A stretch of 42,813 nt of DNA, taken from GCA-2717185 sp047517345 (lineage in GTDB: Bacteria; Pseudomonadota; Alphaproteobacteria; UBA8366; GCA-2717185). How positions within the stretch are numbered: position 1 is the stretch's first letter; each line of letters starts with the position of its first letter. This document shows positions 15,530 to 24,255 of this stretch, piece after piece. Below the pieces are notes generated by a model. That model searched no databases, was not told the origin of the DNA, and saw nothing but the letters and a program-made list of their open reading frames with translations. The translations under genes were made by a program, and so were the position numbers. Location: NCBI GenBank assembly GCA_047517345.1, contig JAKZTB010000276.1, positions 1 through 42,813 on the forward strand. Reading direction: 5' to 3'.

Positions 15530-18500
15530 TTACTCCGCGGCCGGGGCCACGCGCTGCGGGTTTCGCCACAGGCCCATAAGATGGTCTTTTTCGGCCGCGA
15601 CTTCGGCGATGTGCCGTTCCTTGACGTGGCCGTAGCCTCGAAGCCCTTCCGGCAGCGTGGCGATTTCGACCGCCAGCGCGTGGTTGTCGTGGTTCAGACC
15701 GCCGATCAGCTCGTCGACCACTACCTCGTACTCGCCGATCATGCGCCGTTCCGCGCGTCTTTCCTCGGAATAACCGAAAATGTCGAAGGCCGTGCCGCGC
15801 AGCCCTTTCAGCTTCGCCAGCAGCTTCATCGCCGGCAGCATCCACGCGCCATAAGTGGTTTTGTCGCGCAGACCGGTTTCCGGATGCCGTTTGGTCAGCA
15901 GCGGCGGCGCGAGATGGAATTTTAGCGTGTAATCGCCTTCGAACGCACCGGTCAGCTGTTTCAGGAACCGCCCATCGGTGTAAAGCCGCGCCACTTCGTA
16001 CTCGTCCTTGTAGGCCATCAGCTTGTATGCGTAGCGGGCGACGGCGTCGGCCAGTCCGGTCATGCCGGGCGCGCTCGCCGTCTCGGCCTGCCGGACATTT
16101 TCCACCAACGCGCGATAGCGCGCCGCGTAGGCCGCATCCTGATAGGCGGTCAGTTCGCGCACGCGGTGTTCGACGATCTCGTCCAAGCCTTGCGGCATCT
16201 CTCGCGCGACGATGGCGCGTTCGGCGACCTCGTTGACCGCATCGATATCGACCGCGGCTTGCCGGCCCCAGGCGAAGGCGTCCTTGTTCAACGGAACCGC
16301 GACGCCGTTCAACTCGATGGCTTTCTCGATCGCGGCAGCGCCGACCGGAACCAGGCCGAGTTGGTAGGCGTAGCCGAGCATGAACAGGTTGGAGGCGATC
16401 GAATCGCCCAACAACCTTGTTGCAAGCCGTGTCGCGTCGACGAAGCGAACCTTCGACGATCCGGCGGCTTTGACGAGGCGGTCGGCGACCTGGTCGGTGG
16501 GGAATTTCAGGTCGGGATCGCGGGTGAAATGACCGGTGATCTGTTCATGCGTGTTGACGATGACGGCGGTCTTGTCCTCCGCCATCACACTCAGCGCCAG
16601 GTCGTCGCCGGTCACCAAACTGTCGCAGCCGAGCACCAGGTCCGCCCCGCCGGCGTTCAGTTTGACGGCGCCGATATCGTCCTCCTGCGCCGCGATGCGC
16701 AGATGGCTGGTCACCGCGCCGCCCTTCTGCGCCATGCCGAACTGGTCGAGCGACGAGAAGACATTGCCCTCGATATGCGCCCCCATGGTCAGCATGGCGC
16801 CGATGGTCACGACACCGGTGCCGCCGACGCCCGCGATCAAGATACTGTACGGTTTGCCGGGCTCCAGCGCGGGCCGTTTCGGCTCCGGCAATGCGGCCAG
16901 CAATTCGCGCGGCGCGGCGTCGAGCCGCTTCGGCTGCCCGCCCATGACGCTGACGAAGCTGGGACAGAACCCTTCGACGCAGGAATAATCCTTGTTGCAG
17001 GCTGATTGGTCGATCTGGCGCTTGCGGCCGAAGGTGGTGTCCAGCGGCGTCACCGACAGGCAGTTGGATTTGGCGTTGCAGTCGCCGCAGCCCTCGCAGA
17101 CCAGGTCGTTGATCAGAATCCGCCGCGGCGGATCGATCATCTTGCCGCGCTTGCGGCGGCGGCGCTTCTCCGCGGCACAGGTCTGGTCGTAGATCAACAC
17201 GGTCACGCCTTGGATCGCGCGGAGGTCTTTCTGCACGCGGTCGAGGGCGCGGCGGTGTTCGATCTGCGTATTCGGCGGCAGGTTGGAATGGGGCGAGTAC
17301 TTCTCCGGCTCGTCGCTGACCAGCACGACTTTCTCCACGCCCTCGGCATGGACCTGCAGCGCGATGGCGTTTGGAGTTAGCGGGCCGTCGTGCGGCTGGC
17401 CGCCGGTCATCGCGACCGCATCGTTGAACAGGACCTTGAAGGTGATGTTGGTCTTCGCCGCGACGCAGGCGCGGATCGCCAGCAGGCCCGAATGGTAATA
17501 GGTGCCGTCGCCCATATTCTGGAATATATGGTCGGTCTCGACGAAGGGCTCCTGTCCGACCCAGTTCAACCCTTCGCCGCCCATATGGCAGTGGGTCATG
17601 TTGTTGCGGTCCATATAGGTCGCCATGTAGTGGCAACCAACGCCGCCCATCGCGCGGCTGCCGTCCGGCACGTGGGTCGAGGTATTGTGCGGGCAGCCGG
17701 AGCAAAAATAGGGCAGCCGCGCGACGCTGAGCGGCTTGCGCCCTTCGTCCGCCTTGGCGCGCGCTTCCAGGAATTCGACCCGCGCCTTGGCTCTGTCGCT
17801 GGTATGGAAATGGGCGATGCGGCTGGCCAGCACGCGCGTCACGTCGTCCGGCGAATATTCCGGGAAGACCGGAAGGATGCGTGTGCCCCGCTCGTCGGTG
17901 CGGCCGACGATCCGCGGCCGCCGCCCGTCCGGCAGGCTGTAGAGCGCGCTTTTCAGCTGCGTTTCGGTGAGCTGGTGTTTTTCCTCGACGACGAGGATCT
18001 CCTCCAGGCCGTCCGCGAAACTGCGGAACAGCGCGTCGTCGGCAGGGTAGGGCATGCCGATCTTCAGCACCGTGATACCGAGATCGGCTGCCATCGTCCG
18101 GCCGATGCCGAGCTCCTGCAGCGCCTGGCGCACGTCGGTCCAGGCCTTACCGGTCGCGACGATGCCGTAGCGCGGCTTCGCGCTGGCGTGGCTGATCCTG
18201 TTGATCTCGTTGGCGCGGCCGAAGGCGATCGCCGCGGGGATCTTGTAGCGCTCGATCCGTTCCTCGAATTCCTTCCAGGTATCCGGGAACCGCAGGCCGA
18301 GGCCGCCCGCAGGGATCTCCACGTCGTTCGGCGTGACAATGGAAAGCCGCTGTGGGTCGCCGACGATCGACGCCGTCGTATCGACCGTGTCGGGGATCAG
18401 TTTGAAGCCCACCCAACTGCCGGAAAAGCGCGACATCGCCCATCCGTACAGCGCGTAGTCGACGACCTCCTGCACGTTCGCGGGATAGAGGACCGGCATC

Positions 18501-18994
18501 CGCATGTCGGCAAAGAGCGTCTCGTGCGCGGCGGGAGAGTCGGTCGAAGACAACGGATGGTCGTCGCCGACCACGCACAGCACGCCGCCATTCGCCGCGG
18601 TGCCGGCGGCATGGGCGTGGCGGATGGCGTCGATACTGCGGTCGATGCCTGGACCTTTGCCGTACCACATCGAGTAGACGCCGTCGTATTTTGCGTCGCC
18701 GAAGATGCCGACCTGCTGCGTGCCCCAAATCGCGGTCGCCGCCAGATCCTCGTTTACGGCCGGCAGGAAGCGGATTTCGGCCTCGGGCAGGAACCGCTCC
18801 GCCGCCCACAGTTCCTTGTCCAGATTGTGCATCGGCGAGCCGCGGTAGCCGGAGATGAAACACGCGGTCTTCAGCCCGGCTGCCATGTCGCGCACATGCT
18901 GTTCCATCGCCGCGCGCACCAACGCCTGGGTGCCCGTGATGTAGACCAGCCCCTCCGTTAGCGCGTATTTATCGTCGAGCGATACCGTTCGCAT
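15530..18994 (-). CDS. Fused indolepyruvate:ferredoxin oxidoreductase family protein
   Basis: A 1154-residue single-chain 2-oxoacid:ferredoxin oxidoreductase combining IorA-like and IorB-like parts, as in many aerobic proteobacteria. In order: an N-terminal pyrimidine-binding/TPP domain (ALTEGLVYITGTQALVR), a TPP domain near 430-490 (CSGCPHNTST, GGVGCHYM, GGEGLNWVG), iron-sulfur cysteines near 630-670 (CEGCGDC, CNKDYSCVEGFC), and the gamma-type domain (GVGGTGVVTIG, about 720). It would decarboxylate an aryl- or branched 2-oxoacid to the acyl-CoA. The ATG at 18994 is chosen behind AGGGG; a start 13 codons earlier lacks support. It leads the operon with the two CoA-transferase genes. Confidence 0.88.
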   Translation of the reverse strand: MRTVSLDDKYALTEGLVYITGTQALVRAAMEQHVRDMAAGLKTACFISGYRGSPMHNLDKELWAAERFLPEAEIRFLPAVNEDLAATAIWGTQQVGIFGDAKYDGVYSMWYGKGPGIDRSIDAIRHAHAAGTAANGGVLCVVGDDHPLSSTDSPAAHETLFADMRMPVLYPANVQEVVDYALYGWAMSRFSGSWVGFKLIPDTVDTTASIVGDPQRLSIVTPNDVEIPAGGLGLRFPDTWKEFEERIERYKIPAAIAFGRANEINRISHASAKPRYGIVATGKAWTDVRQALQELGIGRTMAADLGITVLKIGMPYPADDALFRSFADGLEEILVVEEKHQLTETQLKSALYSLPDGRRPRIVGRTDERGTRILPVFPEYSPDDVTRVLASRIAHFHTSDRAKARVEFLEARAKADEGRKPLSVARLPYFCSGCPHNTSTHVPDGSRAMGGVGCHYMATYMDRNNMTHCHMGGEGLNWVGQEPFVETDHIFQNMGDGTYYHSGLLAIRACVAAKTNITFKVLFNDAVAMTGGQPHDGPLTPNAIALQVHAEGVEKVVLVSDEPEKYSPHSNLPPNTQIEHRRALDRVQKDLRAIQGVTVLIYDQTCAAEKRRRRKRGKMIDPPRRILINDLVCEGCGDCNAKSNCLSVTPLDTTFGRKRQIDQSACNKDYSCVEGFCPSFVSVMGGQPKRLDAAPRELLAALPEPKRPALEPGKPYSILIAGVGGTGVVTIGAMLTMGAHIEGNVFSSLDQFGMAQKGGAVTSHLRIAAQEDDIGAVKLNAGGADLVLGCDSLVTGDDLALSVMAEDKTAVIVNTHEQITGHFTRDPDLKFPTDQVADRLVKAAGSSKVRFVDATRLATRLLGDSIASNLFMLGYAYQLGLVPVGAAAIEKAIELNGVAVPLNKDAFAWGRQAAVDIDAVNEVAERAIVAREMPQGLDEIVEHRVRELTAYQDAAYAARYRALVENVRQAETASAPGMTGLADAVARYAYKLMAYKDEYEVARLYTDGRFLKQLTGAFEGDYTLKFHLAPPLLTKRHPETGLRDKTTYGAWMLPAMKLLAKLKGLRGTAFDIFGYSEERRAERRMIGEYEVVVDELIGGLNHDNHALAVEIATLPEGLRGYGHVKERHIAEVAAEKDHLMGLWRNPQRVAPAAE

Positions 18995-19143
18995 GAAAAG
19001 CACACCCCTGCTGCAAATCTCTGGTCCGGACAAATGGTAACTGCCCGCGCCAAAATATCATAGTCCGGGCCCGTCGTGTGCGCCCGTTTGGCGGTGTCCC
19101 GAACGATTTGCTACACTCGCGCGGCACTCAGGAGGAATGCACG
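18995..19143. promoter_or_regulatory. Divergent intergenic region, oxidoreductase / D-aminoacylase
   Basis: About 150 bases between two divergent operons. The rightward promoter candidate is annotated separately. For the leftward operon only a ribosome site is clear (AGGGG about 10 bases before the ATG at 18994). Shared control of the two operons is plausible but no palindromic operator stands out. Confidence 0.3.
19088..19117 (+). promoter_or_regulatory. Putative sigma-70-type promoter for the D-aminoacylase-like gene
   Basis: TTGGCG at 19088-19093 and TACACT at 19112-19117 are separated by 18 bases. Transcription would start near 19124, just before GGAGG at 19131-19135 and the ATG at 19144, giving a leader of about 20 bases. 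Spacing and position fit well; the -35 box is only moderately close to consensus. Confidence 0.45.
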
Positions 19144-20862
19144 ATGCACGATCTGGTCATTCGCGGCGGCACGATTGTCGACGGCACGGGCGCGGACGCT
19201 TATTCCGGCGACCTGGCGATCGACGGCGGGGTCATCGCGTCCGTAGGCGGCAAGATCGGCCCCGGCAGGCGGGAGATCGACGCCAACGGGGCCCTGGTAC
19301 AGCCGGGATGGGTCGATGTGCATACCCACTACGACGGGCAGGTCACGTGGGACCCGCTGATCGGTCCGTCCTGCTGGCATGGCGTCACGACCATCGTCAT
19401 GGGCAATTGCGGTGTCGGTTTCGCGCCGGTGCGCCCCGACATGCACAACGATTTGATCGAGCTGATGGAAGGGGTCGAAGACATTCCCGGCGCCGCGCTG
19501 CATGAAGGCGTCGATTGGCGCTGGGAGAGTTTCCCCGAGTTCATGGACGCGCTGGGCGAGATGAACCACGCCATCGATATCGGCGTGCAGGTGCCGCATA
19601 GTCCGGTACGGGCGTATGTGATGGGCGCTGCGGCGTCGGGTGAACGACCTGCGACCGAAGACGAGATGGCGCGGATGGCCGCCCTGGTCGAAGAAGGGCT
19701 CGCAGCCGGTGCGCTCGGTTTCACGACGTCGAAAACTAAGTTCCACCGCACGTCGAAAAATGAGCACGTGCCCAGCTACCTCGCCGATTTTCAGGAACTG
19801 CGCACAGTCGTGCAGGCGATGAAGAAGCGCGGCGAAGGGCTCATCGGCGTGCTGAGCGATTTCGACGAGCCGGAATCGGACATGACGGGCTTGCGGCAAT
19901 TGTCGGCGGAGTCGGGACGGCCGCTTTATTATCTGTTGGTCCAGTTCGACGAGAAGCCCGACAAATGGCGCCGCCTGCTGGAGCTGTCGCAGCCGAACGG
20001 CGATGGCGCGCTGATCCGTCCGCAGGTCTGTCCGCGGCCGGTCGGCTTCTTCCTCGGGTTGGAATGCTCGCTGCATCCCTTCATGAGCAAGGCCGCCTAC
20101 AAGGAAATCCGGGACCTTTCGCTGGCCGACCGTGTGGCGCGGATGCGCGAACCCGAATTCAAACAACGGGTCATATCCGAGGTAAGGCAGCACAAATCGG
20201 CGATCATGCAGGAGGTCACGACCGGCTTCGGCAAGATGTTCCGGCTCGGCGATCCGCCCAATTACGAACCGCCGGAAGACCAGAGCATCGCGGCCCTGGC
20301 GGCGCGCGAAGGCCGCGCGCCGGAAGACCTGGCCTACGACATCCTATTGGAGCGCGACGGCACGGAGCTCATCTTCCTGCCCTTCACCAACTACACTTCG
20401 CGCAACCACGACACGATCCGCGAGATGATGACCGACGAGCAGGCGCTGTTCGGGCTCGGCGACGGCGGCGCGCATTGCGGCCTGATTTGCGACGCCAGCA
20501 TCCCGACCTATTTGCTGACGCACTGGGTGCGCGACCGCACGCGCGGCGACCGGCTACCGCTCGAATGGATCGTCCACCGCCAGACCCAGGCGAACGCCGA
20601 GTTTTTTGGTCTCCACGACCGCGGCGTACTGGCGCCGGGCATGAAGGCGGACGTCAACGTGATCGACTTCGACCGTCTGCAGCTGCGCCCGCCGCATATC
20701 GTGCGTGACCTGCCGGCCGGCGGCCGCCGTCTGATCCAGGAAGCGCAGGGCTATATCGCGACGGTGCAGACCGGCGCGGTAACCTTCGAGAATGGCGAGC
20801 ACAGCGGTACGCTGCCGGGCGGCGTGATCCGCGGCAGGCAGTCGGGACCGAACGCGGCTTAG
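19144..20862 (+). CDS. N-acyl-D-amino-acid deacylase family amidohydrolase
   Basis: A 572-residue amidohydrolase of the D-aminoacylase family, which releases D-amino acids from N-acyl-D-amino acids. It shows the metal motif HTH (His60, His62 in VDVHTHYDGQ), the family cysteine ligand (Cys89 in MGNCGVGFAP) and GDGGAHCGLICD near the C-terminal end of the barrel. The C-terminal strand GMKADVNVIDFDRLQLRPP completes the beta-sandwich. The ATG at 19144 is chosen because GGAGG ends 8 bases upstream. It is longer than the classical enzyme (about 480), like many proteobacterial paralogues. It is divergent from the oxoacid oxidoreductase operon. It overlaps the convergent MmgE/PrpD gene by 4 bases. Confidence 0.88.
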   Translation: MHDLVIRGGTIVDGTGADAYSGDLAIDGGVIASVGGKIGPGRREIDANGALVQPGWVDVHTHYDGQVTWDPLIGPSCWHGVTTIVMGNCGVGFAPVRPDMHNDLIELMEGVEDIPGAALHEGVDWRWESFPEFMDALGEMNHAIDIGVQVPHSPVRAYVMGAAASGERPATEDEMARMAALVEEGLAAGALGFTTSKTKFHRTSKNEHVPSYLADFQELRTVVQAMKKRGEGLIGVLSDFDEPESDMTGLRQLSAESGRPLYYLLVQFDEKPDKWRRLLELSQPNGDGALIRPQVCPRPVGFFLGLECSLHPFMSKAAYKEIRDLSLADRVARMREPEFKQRVISEVRQHKSAIMQEVTTGFGKMFRLGDPPNYEPPEDQSIAALAAREGRAPEDLAYDILLERDGTELIFLPFTNYTSRNHDTIREMMTDEQALFGLGDGGAHCGLICDASIPTYLLTHWVRDRTRGDRLPLEWIVHRQTQANAEFFGLHDRGVLAPGMKADVNVIDFDRLQLRPPHIVRDLPAGGRRLIQEAQGYIATVQTGAVTFENGEHSGTLPGGVIRGRQSGPNAA

Positions 20863-22283
20863 AGTTCAGCTGACTTGGTGAAGTCCGAGACGACCTGATC
20901 CCAAGGCCGGTCGAGCAGTGCGCCGTCGAGCGCAATGGCCTGCCGTGCGAACCCGCCGAGCCGCGGGTATACCGGATCGCAAATCCCGTCGATTTTCTCC
21001 AGGATTTCTTCGCGGGCAAACGGACGGTCCGGTCCGCCGCGCGCGCTCATGCACTCCGATTCCAGGGCCGCACCGTCGTCCAGTGTCAAACGGATGCGCG
21101 ACGGCCTGTCGTTCGGCCATTCGGGTATCGGTTCGAAGGGTAGAATTTCGACTTTCTGACGCAGCGCGTCGATACGCGGGTCGTTGAGGCTGTCTGCGGC
21201 GAAGGCCGCCGCCCCCGCATGCCCCAACACGGCAACCGCCGCTGCGGCGTGCGGCAAGGAGAACTTCGCACCGAGCGTGGTCGGGGGCCGCGTGCCGGCC
21301 AGCCGTTCCGCACGCGGGTGCGCCTCGATCGCTATGCCCGCAATCTTCTCGGCAGGAAGCGCGCCGCCGCATTGCTGCTGTATGTCGAGCATGGCTTCGA
21401 CGGTGCTGTGCAGGAACTGGCAGCAGGCGTGCAGTTTCTGGAAGTTCTGCGTGATCGCCCATACGCCGCCGAGGTCCCGCGATATCTCCTCCGGCTTGCA
21501 CTCGGCGCCGAGGCCCGTCGCGAAAACGTCAAAAGGCGACCCGGCTAGCCCGGAAATACCGCACCCCGCCCAATCGACCGCGCGCATGCCGTTCGCGGCG
21601 CCGACCGCGGGCCAGACATTGCGGACCAGCGCACCGGCGCCGGTGTGGTTGGAGGGTCCCGGCGCTACCATGGTCGTGGCGTTGCTGAGGGCCGCCCGGA
21701 AGGATTCGGCGGACAAACCGCGCGCCAGACCGATCGCCGCCGCGGCGCCGATGGCCGAATAGGCGGCGTGCGGATGGAATGTCTGCGTGATCGCCGGGAA
21801 GGTCCGCGCGAACCGGGTGACGGTTTCGTAAGCGACGACCAAGGCGCGCACGACGTCTCTGGTCGGCAGCGCCGCGGCTTCCGCCTCCGCCAGCAGGGCC
21901 GGCAGGATGTAGATGCCGGCGTGGCAGCTGGTGACGCGATAGCCTTCGTCCAGCTCGCACCAGTCGCTTGCCGCGCCGTTCGCGATGGCAGCTGAATATA
22001 TGTCGGTGCGTGGCCGGCCGCCGCGAAACACGGTCGCCTCCGCCGGCGCGGGCCTGTTCAGGAGCTGGTCTTGCAGGCGTCCCAGCTCCGGTTCCTCGCG
22101 CGCCGCGACCATGGCGGCGATGTCGTCGAACAGCACCAGCGCGGCGCTCGCCACCACCTCTTCCGGAATGTCGCCAAATTGCGTGTCGACGGCCCAGTGC
22201 GCAAGTTCTTGCAGGCCCACCGCGCAGGCGCGCCGTTCTTCCGGCATGTCGCCCTGCAGGTCGAGTATCATGGGGTCAGGCAT
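20859..22283 (-). CDS. MmgE/PrpD family protein (second copy)
   Basis: A 474-residue MmgE/PrpD-family protein, divergent from the copy at 11864. Typical features are the all-helical first domain (IANGAASDWCELDEGYR), the histidine-rich HPHAAYSAIGAAAAIG segment and the second domain with the HSTVEAMLDI and GIAIEAHPRA stretches. The reaction could be dehydration, decarboxylation or epimerisation of a dicarboxylate-type substrate; it cannot be fixed. Its start overlaps the end of the oxygenase gene by 8 bases, so the two are translationally coupled and probably consecutive in one pathway. It is the third and last gene of the leftward operon. Confidence 0.85.
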   Translation of the reverse strand: MPDPMILDLQGDMPEERRACAVGLQELAHWAVDTQFGDIPEEVVASAALVLFDDIAAMVAAREEPELGRLQDQLLNRPAPAEATVFRGGRPRTDIYSAAIANGAASDWCELDEGYRVTSCHAGIYILPALLAEAEAAALPTRDVVRALVVAYETVTRFARTFPAITQTFHPHAAYSAIGAAAAIGLARGLSAESFRAALSNATTMVAPGPSNHTGAGALVRNVWPAVGAANGMRAVDWAGCGISGLAGSPFDVFATGLGAECKPEEISRDLGGVWAITQNFQKLHACCQFLHSTVEAMLDIQQQCGGALPAEKIAGIAIEAHPRAERLAGTRPPTTLGAKFSLPHAAAAVAVLGHAGAAAFAADSLNDPRIDALRQKVEILPFEPIPEWPNDRPSRIRLTLDDGAALESECMSARGGPDRPFAREEILEKIDGICDPVYPRLGGFARQAIALDGALLDRPWDQVVSDFTKSAEL

Positions 22284-23271
22284 TGTGGCTCTTCTCGATT
22301 TTCATGGCGATGTGCTCGCCCGCGGTGATGGCAGGGTAGCGCGGCGCCTCGCCCGGCGCGAGACAAGTCGGGAAACATTCGACCAGGGCATCGTAATTGG
22401 GATGCATGAAATAGCCGATCGATTGCCGCCGGCTCATCGCGTCCGACAGATCCGGCGGGTTGACGACCCTGTGCAGGGTCGAGCGCCAGCGGTCGTTGGT
22501 CCAGCGCGCCATCATGTCGCCTAGATTGACGACCAGTTCATCCGAAGTGGCCTGGACGCCGGCCCAACTGCCGTCCGGCATGTTCACCTCCAGCCCGCCC
22601 TTGGCTTCGGTCATGGCGAGGATCGTCATGGCGCCGAAATCGGTATGGGCGCCGGTGCGCAGTTGGTTCGGCAGCGGCGGCTCGGTCAGTGCCGGATAAT
22701 GGTGGCAGCTCAGGATCGAGAAATGCCGGTCGATTTTGTCGGCGAAATGGCCCTCGGGCATATCCAACGCCAGCGCGAAGATGCGCAACAGGTCGGCGGA
22801 CAGCCTCTCGAAGTCACGATAGATTTCGATGACTGCGTCGTCGACACCTGCCGGTTCGGTCGGGATCGTGTTGGGCCAGTAGGAGAGCTGCGCTTCAGGT
22901 AAGTCATTGTAATAACCGAGAAAATCTTCGATCGGGCCGAGGAATACCGTCTCGCGCAGGTCGCGGGGCACCTTGGCGTCGAGCGTGTGGGCGAGGCCAC
23001 GGGTTTCGAACGCGTGGTAGCCGCGCTGCTTCGAGGGGCCGGCCGGGTGCCAGCGGTCCTTGTCCGCCTGCGGCAGGTCGAAGAAATCCCGCGTCAGCGA
23101 AAATGCCCGTTCCAAATCGTCTGCGGGCAGGCCATGCCCGGCGATCACCAGGAACCCGATCGTGCGGCAGGCATCCCGAACCGCATCGACGACGTGGCCC
23201 TTGCCTTCCCGGTCGCCGGACAGGAAGGGCGCGATATCGATTGCGGGGACGTGCAGCGTCTCTTGCGTCAT
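22276..23271 (-). CDS. Isopenicillin-N-synthase-like 2-oxoglutarate/Fe(II) oxygenase
   Basis: A 331-residue non-haem iron oxygenase. The N-terminal DIOX_N part (IDIAPFLSG, GFLVIAGHGLP) is followed by the 2OG-Fe(II) domain with His209 and Asp211 (AHTDFGAMT) and His267 (STLHRVVNPP) as iron ligands. RQS (282-284) serves as the oxoglutarate carboxylate site. All ligands are present, so it should be active, likely hydroxylating or desaturating a small molecule. It lies 12 bases after the binding-protein gene and overlaps the MmgE/PrpD gene. The substrate is unknown; relatives in similar settings are often annotated as gibberellin- or penicillin-synthase-like with no evidence. Confidence 0.9.
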   Translation of the reverse strand: MTQETLHVPAIDIAPFLSGDREGKGHVVDAVRDACRTIGFLVIAGHGLPADDLERAFSLTRDFFDLPQADKDRWHPAGPSKQRGYHAFETRGLAHTLDAKVPRDLRETVFLGPIEDFLGYYNDLPEAQLSYWPNTIPTEPAGVDDAVIEIYRDFERLSADLLRIFALALDMPEGHFADKIDRHFSILSCHHYPALTEPPLPNQLRTGAHTDFGAMTILAMTEAKGGLEVNMPDGSWAGVQATSDELVVNLGDMMARWTNDRWRSTLHRVVNPPDLSDAMSRRQSIGYFMHPNYDALVECFPTCLAPGEAPRYPAITAGEHIAMKIEKSHNA

Positions 23272-23283
23272 GACGAGTAGTTC

Positions 23284-24189
23284 CTATCCGGCGGCATTCG
23301 ACAAACTGGCATCGACAAGGCGCTCGTAAGACGGGTCGCTTTCAATCAGGTTACCTGAAACCAGGGCGGCTTTCAGCCGTGTGAAAGCTTCAGCGGGCAA
23401 TTTCGGCGTGCGGGCCCAAAGGCCGGAGTCCCGATATCCCTTGATCATGCGTGCGAGGCTAGCCGGCGCCAAATTCGGAAAGAAATCGACGATCGTTTCG
23501 GCGATGGCCATAGGCGTCTCGCTGTGCAGCGCAGTTTGCGCCCGGGCGATGCCGCGCACGAGCGCTTCGCAAGCCTTGCGGTTGCGCCGCGCGAACGTCC
23601 GGGTCGTGTAGAAGCTGGTGTAGGCGATGTCGCCCCGCGTGGCGAAGCGGTGCCAGATATGGCCAACGCCGGACCGAACCAGCGCGTCCGCGTAAGGTTC
23701 GAACACCTGGATGACGTCGAGCCTGCCGCGCTTGAACGCGGCCACGTTCTGCTCCATTGGGCGGTCTTTCATGCGGCGTAGGCTGCCGGGATCGATTCCG
23801 GCTCGGGCTAGATCATCCTGGAAGGTCAACCAGGGGGTCGGCGCCTCAATGGCGACGGCGAGCCGCTTGCCGATCAGGTCGGAGAATTGGAAGCGCTGCT
23901 TGCGCGTGCGGCTGAGTAGGATAAAGGGATCGCGAGCGACCACCTGTCCGAAACAGACCAGCGGGCTTTTCGGGTCCGTATCGTGATGCACCATGACCCG
24001 CATCGGACCGCCCCAGGACACGTCGGCCCGGCCGTCGAGCAGCGCTTCCGCGGTCTGCGTCATGGCGGGCGACGTCTCGACCAAGACATCGATCCCTTCC
24101 GCCGCCCAGTCGCCCCGCGCGATGGCGAGATAGAATGGCACGTAGGGCACGGCACGCAGATTCTCGAACAAGGTAATCGGCCGAGGCAT
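23284..24189 (-). CDS. NMT1/THI5-like substrate-binding protein without signal peptide
   Basis: A 301-residue protein of the NMT1/SsuA/THI5-like periplasmic-binding fold (VPFYLAIARGDWAAEGIDV, SPAMTQTAEALLDGRADVSWGG, GKRLAVAIEAPTPW, FEPYADALV). Members bind thiamine precursors, sulfonates, nitrate or aromatic acids. The ATG at 24189 gives MPRPITLFENLR directly before the first beta strand, so no export signal is visible. The open frame further upstream is low-complexity arginine-rich sequence lying under the divergent gene. No permease or ATPase is nearby. It may be cytosolic, or translation may start unusually. It is the first gene of a three-gene operon with the oxygenase and MmgE/PrpD. Confidence 0.75.
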   Translation of the reverse strand: MPRPITLFENLRAVPYVPFYLAIARGDWAAEGIDVLVETSPAMTQTAEALLDGRADVSWGGPMRVMVHHDTDPKSPLVCFGQVVARDPFILLSRTRKQRFQFSDLIGKRLAVAIEAPTPWLTFQDDLARAGIDPGSLRRMKDRPMEQNVAAFKRGRLDVIQVFEPYADALVRSGVGHIWHRFATRGDIAYTSFYTTRTFARRNRKACEALVRGIARAQTALHSETPMAIAETIVDFFPNLAPASLARMIKGYRDSGLWARTPKLPAEAFTRLKAALVSGNLIESDPSYERLVDASLSNAAG

Positions 24190-24255
24190 GGCTGGCGATG
24201 CTTCCGCTGTGAACCTAAACTCATTTGGAGAGTCTATAACATAGGGAGAAATGCA

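Noticed and set aside
17390..18961. Open frame of 523 codons on the plus strand
   Set aside because: Antisense to the fused ferredoxin oxidoreductase; composition is that of a shadow frame.
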